Source of the DNA: Halomonas sp. ML-15
Lineage (GTDB): Bacteria; Pseudomonadota; Gammaproteobacteria; Pseudomonadales; Halomonadaceae
Assembly (NCBI RefSeq): GCF_014779595.1
Contig: NZ_JACXZT010000002.1
Span: 310,001-374,000 of the forward strand
Reading direction: 5' to 3'
Length of the DNA: 64,000 bases
The notes beneath the pieces are model-generated. The model had not been told where the DNA came from, did no database searches, and worked only from the letters and a program-made list of their open reading frames with translations. A program made the position numbers and the translations under genes. Of this stretch, positions 61,873 to 64,000 are shown piece after piece; position 1 is the stretch's first letter, and each line of letters begins with the position of its first letter.

Positions 61873-62979
61873 ATGACCATGAACTTCCTCAACCCGGTCA
61901 CCACCCAGACCTGGACCAACGGCCGCCACCTGGTGCGCTGCGTGAAGGTGATCCAGGAGACCTGGGACGTACGCACCTTCTGCTTTATGGCCGAGCAGCC
62001 GGTGCTGTTCTTCTTCAAGCCGGGGCAGTTCGTGACCCTGGAACTGGAGATCGACGGCGAGCAGATGATGCGCTCCTACACCATCTCCAGTTCGCCCTCA
62101 ATCCCCTACAGCTTCTCGATCAGCGTCAAACGTCTGCCAGGGGGGCGGGTCTCCAACTGGCTGCATGACAATCTGCGCATCGGTACCGAGCTGGCGGTGC
62201 ATGGGCCGGTGGGCAACTTCAACGTTATCGACTATCCCGCCGACAAGATTCTGATGCTCTCTGGTGGGGTGGGGATTACCCCGTTGATTTCCATGGCGCG
62301 CTGGTTCTTCGATACCAATGCCGCGGTGGACCTGGAGTTCGTGCACAGCGCGCGCACGCCGCGCGATATCCTGTTCCAGCGCGAGATGGAGCATATCTTC
62401 TCGCGAATTCCCGAATTCAAGCTGCATATCGTGTGCGAACGCAGCGACGAGCTGGGCGAAACCTGGGCTGGCTTTCGCGGCTATCTGAGTCAGGCGATGC
62501 TCGAGCTGATGGCGCCGGACTTTATGCAGCGCGAGATTTTCTGCTGCGGCCCGACGCCCTACATGAACGCGGTCAAGCAGATCCTGCGCGATAACGGCTT
62601 CGATATGGCGCACTACCACGAGGAGTCGTTCGGTGCCACGCCGCTGGATGTCCAGGAGGAGGTGCAGGAGCTGGTCGAACAGGCTGAAGCCGAGGCCGAA
62701 GAGCTCGATGTGGCGGAAATGCTCAGCGTCGAGTTCTCTGCCAGCGGCAAGAGCGTGCGTATTCAACCCGGCGAGACGGTGCATGCCGCCGCCGCCAAGC
62801 TCGGATTGCACATTCCCAAGGCGTGCGGGATGGGCATCTGCGGGACCTGCCGCGTGCCGCTGAACTCGGGGCAGGTCAATATGGAGCACAACGGCGGCAT
62901 TACCGATGAGGATATCGCCGAGGGCTACATTCTGTCGTGCTGTAGCATGCCCATCGGCGACGTGGTGGTGGAGTACTGA
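61873..62979 (+). CDS. gbcB: Glycine betaine monooxygenase, reductase subunit
   Basis: Transfers electrons from NAD(P)H through FAD and a [2Fe-2S] cluster to GbcA. The 368-residue chain has an FAD-binding barrel (MRSYTISSSPS), an NAD-binding domain (LMLSGGVGITPLISMARWFF, FCCGPTPYMNAVKQIL) and a C-terminal plant-type ferredoxin (CGMGICGTCRVPL, then Cys in ILSCCSMP). Start at 61873 is preferred because the family begins close to NFLNPVTTQTW; alternatives are 61846 and 61879. No strong ribosome site is visible at any of them. Divergent from gbcA. Confidence 0.9.
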   Translation: MTMNFLNPVTTQTWTNGRHLVRCVKVIQETWDVRTFCFMAEQPVLFFFKPGQFVTLELEIDGEQMMRSYTISSSPSIPYSFSISVKRLPGGRVSNWLHDNLRIGTELAVHGPVGNFNVIDYPADKILMLSGGVGITPLISMARWFFDTNAAVDLEFVHSARTPRDILFQREMEHIFSRIPEFKLHIVCERSDELGETWAGFRGYLSQAMLELMAPDFMQREIFCCGPTPYMNAVKQILRDNGFDMAHYHEESFGATPLDVQEEVQELVEQAEAEAEELDVAEMLSVEFSASGKSVRIQPGETVHAAAAKLGLHIPKACGMGICGTCRVPLNSGQVNMEHNGGITDEDIAEGYILSCCSMPIGDVVVEY

Positions 62980-62997
62980 GCCGACAGGCACTGCTGA

Positions 62998-63030
62998 GCG
63001 CCCCATGCCGCCTGCTGCGTCATGGGGCGC
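62998..63030. terminator. Bidirectional hairpin between gbcB and the flavoprotein gene
   Basis: GCGCCCCATG (62998-63007) and CATGGGGCGC (63021-63030) form a perfect ten-base stem with a 13-base loop between two convergent genes. Confidence 0.65.
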
Positions 63031-63035
63031 CTGCA

Positions 63036-64000
63036 CTACAGGTCCTTGACCAGTCGCAGCGCATCATAGATGGCCGCGTGGGTATTGCGTGACGCTACGG
63101 CATCGCCGATACGGAATAGCTGGAATTCACCCTTCGCGTTGCGGACAGCCGCCTGGGGCCGACCGACGATCAGGTCGTCGTAGTTCACCTCGCCGCCGTT
63201 GCTGGCGTGGGGCTTCAGCGCGAAGTAGATGTCGGCCATCGGCGTGATACCGTAGTTGACCACCACCTGGTCGATGCGCCGCTGATGCTCGAGGTCCTTG
63301 TAGTCGCTGGTGATCCTGGCCAGCAGCTCGCCGCCATCCCGCTGCACGGACTTCAGCCTGTAGGTGGGCGTGAAGGTGACGTTGGAACGCTGTAGAGATC
63401 GCATATAGGGCACCAGATTCATGGCCATGATCTCCGCCGAGAAGGTGCGGTCCGGGGTCATGATCTCCAGCTCGGCGTCGCTGGCGGCGAGGATCTCCGC
63501 CGCCTGCATGGCGGCGTGATCGCCGGCATCATCGAACAGCAGCACTCGCTTGCCCGGTGACACATGGCCGGAGAGGACGTCCCAGGTGTTGACCACCAGT
63601 TCGCTACCAACCGCGGGCTGATCTTCCATGGGATAGCCACCGGTGGCCACGATTACCACATCCGGTTGTTCGGCAAGCACCTCATCCACCTCGGCCCAGA
63701 CGTTGTAGCGGATCTCGATACCCAGCGCCTCGCACTGCGCCAGGCGCCAGTCGATGATGCCCAGCATCTCGCGGCGACGCTCGCTCTGCGCCGTGAGTCG
63801 CACCTGACCGCCGGCATCGCTGGCAGCTTCCAGTACCACCACCGAATGGCCTCGCTCGCCGGCGACCCGGGCGGCTTCGAGCCCGGCGGGCCCGGCACCG
63901 ACGATCACCACTCGACGCCGCTGTGCCGCCTTGGGGATGGTGTGGGGCATGGTGGTTTCCCGCCCGGTGGCGGCGTTGTGGATGCAGTAGGCCGCGCCGC
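63036..64000 (-). CDS. DgcA-like NADH:flavin oxidoreductase / FAD protein (C-terminal part; 5' end outside window)
   Basis: The visible 321 residues are the C-terminal part of a larger flavoprotein resembling DgcA. The frame is open through the window edge: before the ATG at 63950 it reads AAYCIHNAATGRETT, matching the Fe-S cysteine segment CIQNAATSRE of DgcA. It continues with the FAD site RVVIVGAGPAGLEAARVAGE and ends in ASRNTHAAIYDALRLVKDL, almost identical to the DgcA C terminus. The N-terminal FMN barrel lies beyond the edge. Next to gbcAB it may demethylate another N-methyl compound (for example an N-methylproline), or be a second dimethylglycine-type enzyme; this cannot be decided here. 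Confidence 0.85.
   Translation of the reverse strand, partial: GAAYCIHNAATGRETTMPHTIPKAAQRRRVVIVGAGPAGLEAARVAGERGHSVVVLEAASDAGGQVRLTAQSERRREMLGIIDWRLAQCEALGIEIRYNVWAEVDEVLAEQPDVVIVATGGYPMEDQPAVGSELVVNTWDVLSGHVSPGKRVLLFDDAGDHAAMQAAEILAASDAELEIMTPDRTFSAEIMAMNLVPYMRSLQRSNVTFTPTYRLKSVQRDGGELLARITSDYKDLEHQRRIDQVVVNYGITPMADIYFALKPHASNGGEVNYDDLIVGRPQAAVRNAKGEFQLFRIGDAVASRNTHAAIYDALRLVKDL

Overview
The window is GC-rich, densely coded and shows no rRNA, tRNA, insertion sequence, prophage or CRISPR array. Gene content and order point to a gammaproteobacterium related to Pseudomonas/Halomonas. The run amgK-murU / lptD-surA-pdxA-rsmA-apaG-apaH-glpE-cca / folK-folB-plsY-tsaD / rpsU-dnaG-rpoD follows the chromosomal core order known from Pseudomonas. 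A BCCT transporter, a betaine-degradation regulator, glycine betaine monooxygenase, dimethylglycine demethylase and many short acidic exported proteins suggest a halophilic, betaine-using member such as a Halomonas-like species. This placement is inference from gene order and families, not from a search.

Layout. 1-4012: a DASH-type cryptochrome/photolyase cut by the window edge by two bases, a DUF3429 membrane protein, a lipoprotein lytic transglycosylase and RsmE on the opposite strand. 4134-8555: PhaR, PurD, a phosphoribulokinase preceded by a coupled 18-codon ORF, a HIT protein, Coq7 and an OsmC-like protein. 8576-25877: the conserved core block for cell-wall recycling, outer-membrane assembly, vitamin B6, rRNA methylation, folate, phospholipid, tRNA t6A, and the rpsU-dnaG-rpoD macromolecular synthesis operon. 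25948-33914: LysR/L-serine dehydratase, a CRP/FNR-family regulator, LysR/glutathione-dependent formaldehyde oxidation, and a GbdR-like regulator. 34034-43121: mtgA and the dimethylglycine demethylase operon (dipeptidase-like, DUF5943, dgcA, dgcB, two ETF subunits). 43123-51158: an EAL phosphodiesterase, a DMT exporter, a DUF4168 protein, a cNMP/CBS/nucleotidyltransferase protein with a DnaQ-like exonuclease, a BCCT transporter, and PRC-barrel and CsbD stress proteins. 51398-60156: an NAD-linked formate dehydrogenase, two small acidic exported proteins, and a sigma-54-type two-component system. 60271-64000: gbcA, gbcB and the C-terminal part of a DgcA-like flavoprotein.

How the genes work together. 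Betaine is imported (BCCT) and oxidatively demethylated by GbcAB to dimethylglycine, then by DgcAB with its dedicated ETF to sarcosine. Each step releases formaldehyde. FrmA, FghA and formate dehydrogenase take formaldehyde through S-formylglutathione and formate to CO2, yielding NADH. L-serine dehydratase can feed glycine-derived serine to pyruvate. Sarcosine oxidase and glyA are not in the window.

Most interesting leads: a GG-N10-GC sigma-54 promoter candidate with an upstream palindrome in front of an acidic lipoprotein gene beside an orphan NtrC-type two-component system; a dipeptidase-like protein lacking part of the metal-binding motif; an alanine replacing one expected Fe-S cysteine in DgcA; an unrecognised small protein in the formate dehydrogenase operon; and a nine-base homopolymer inside the DMT exporter gene.
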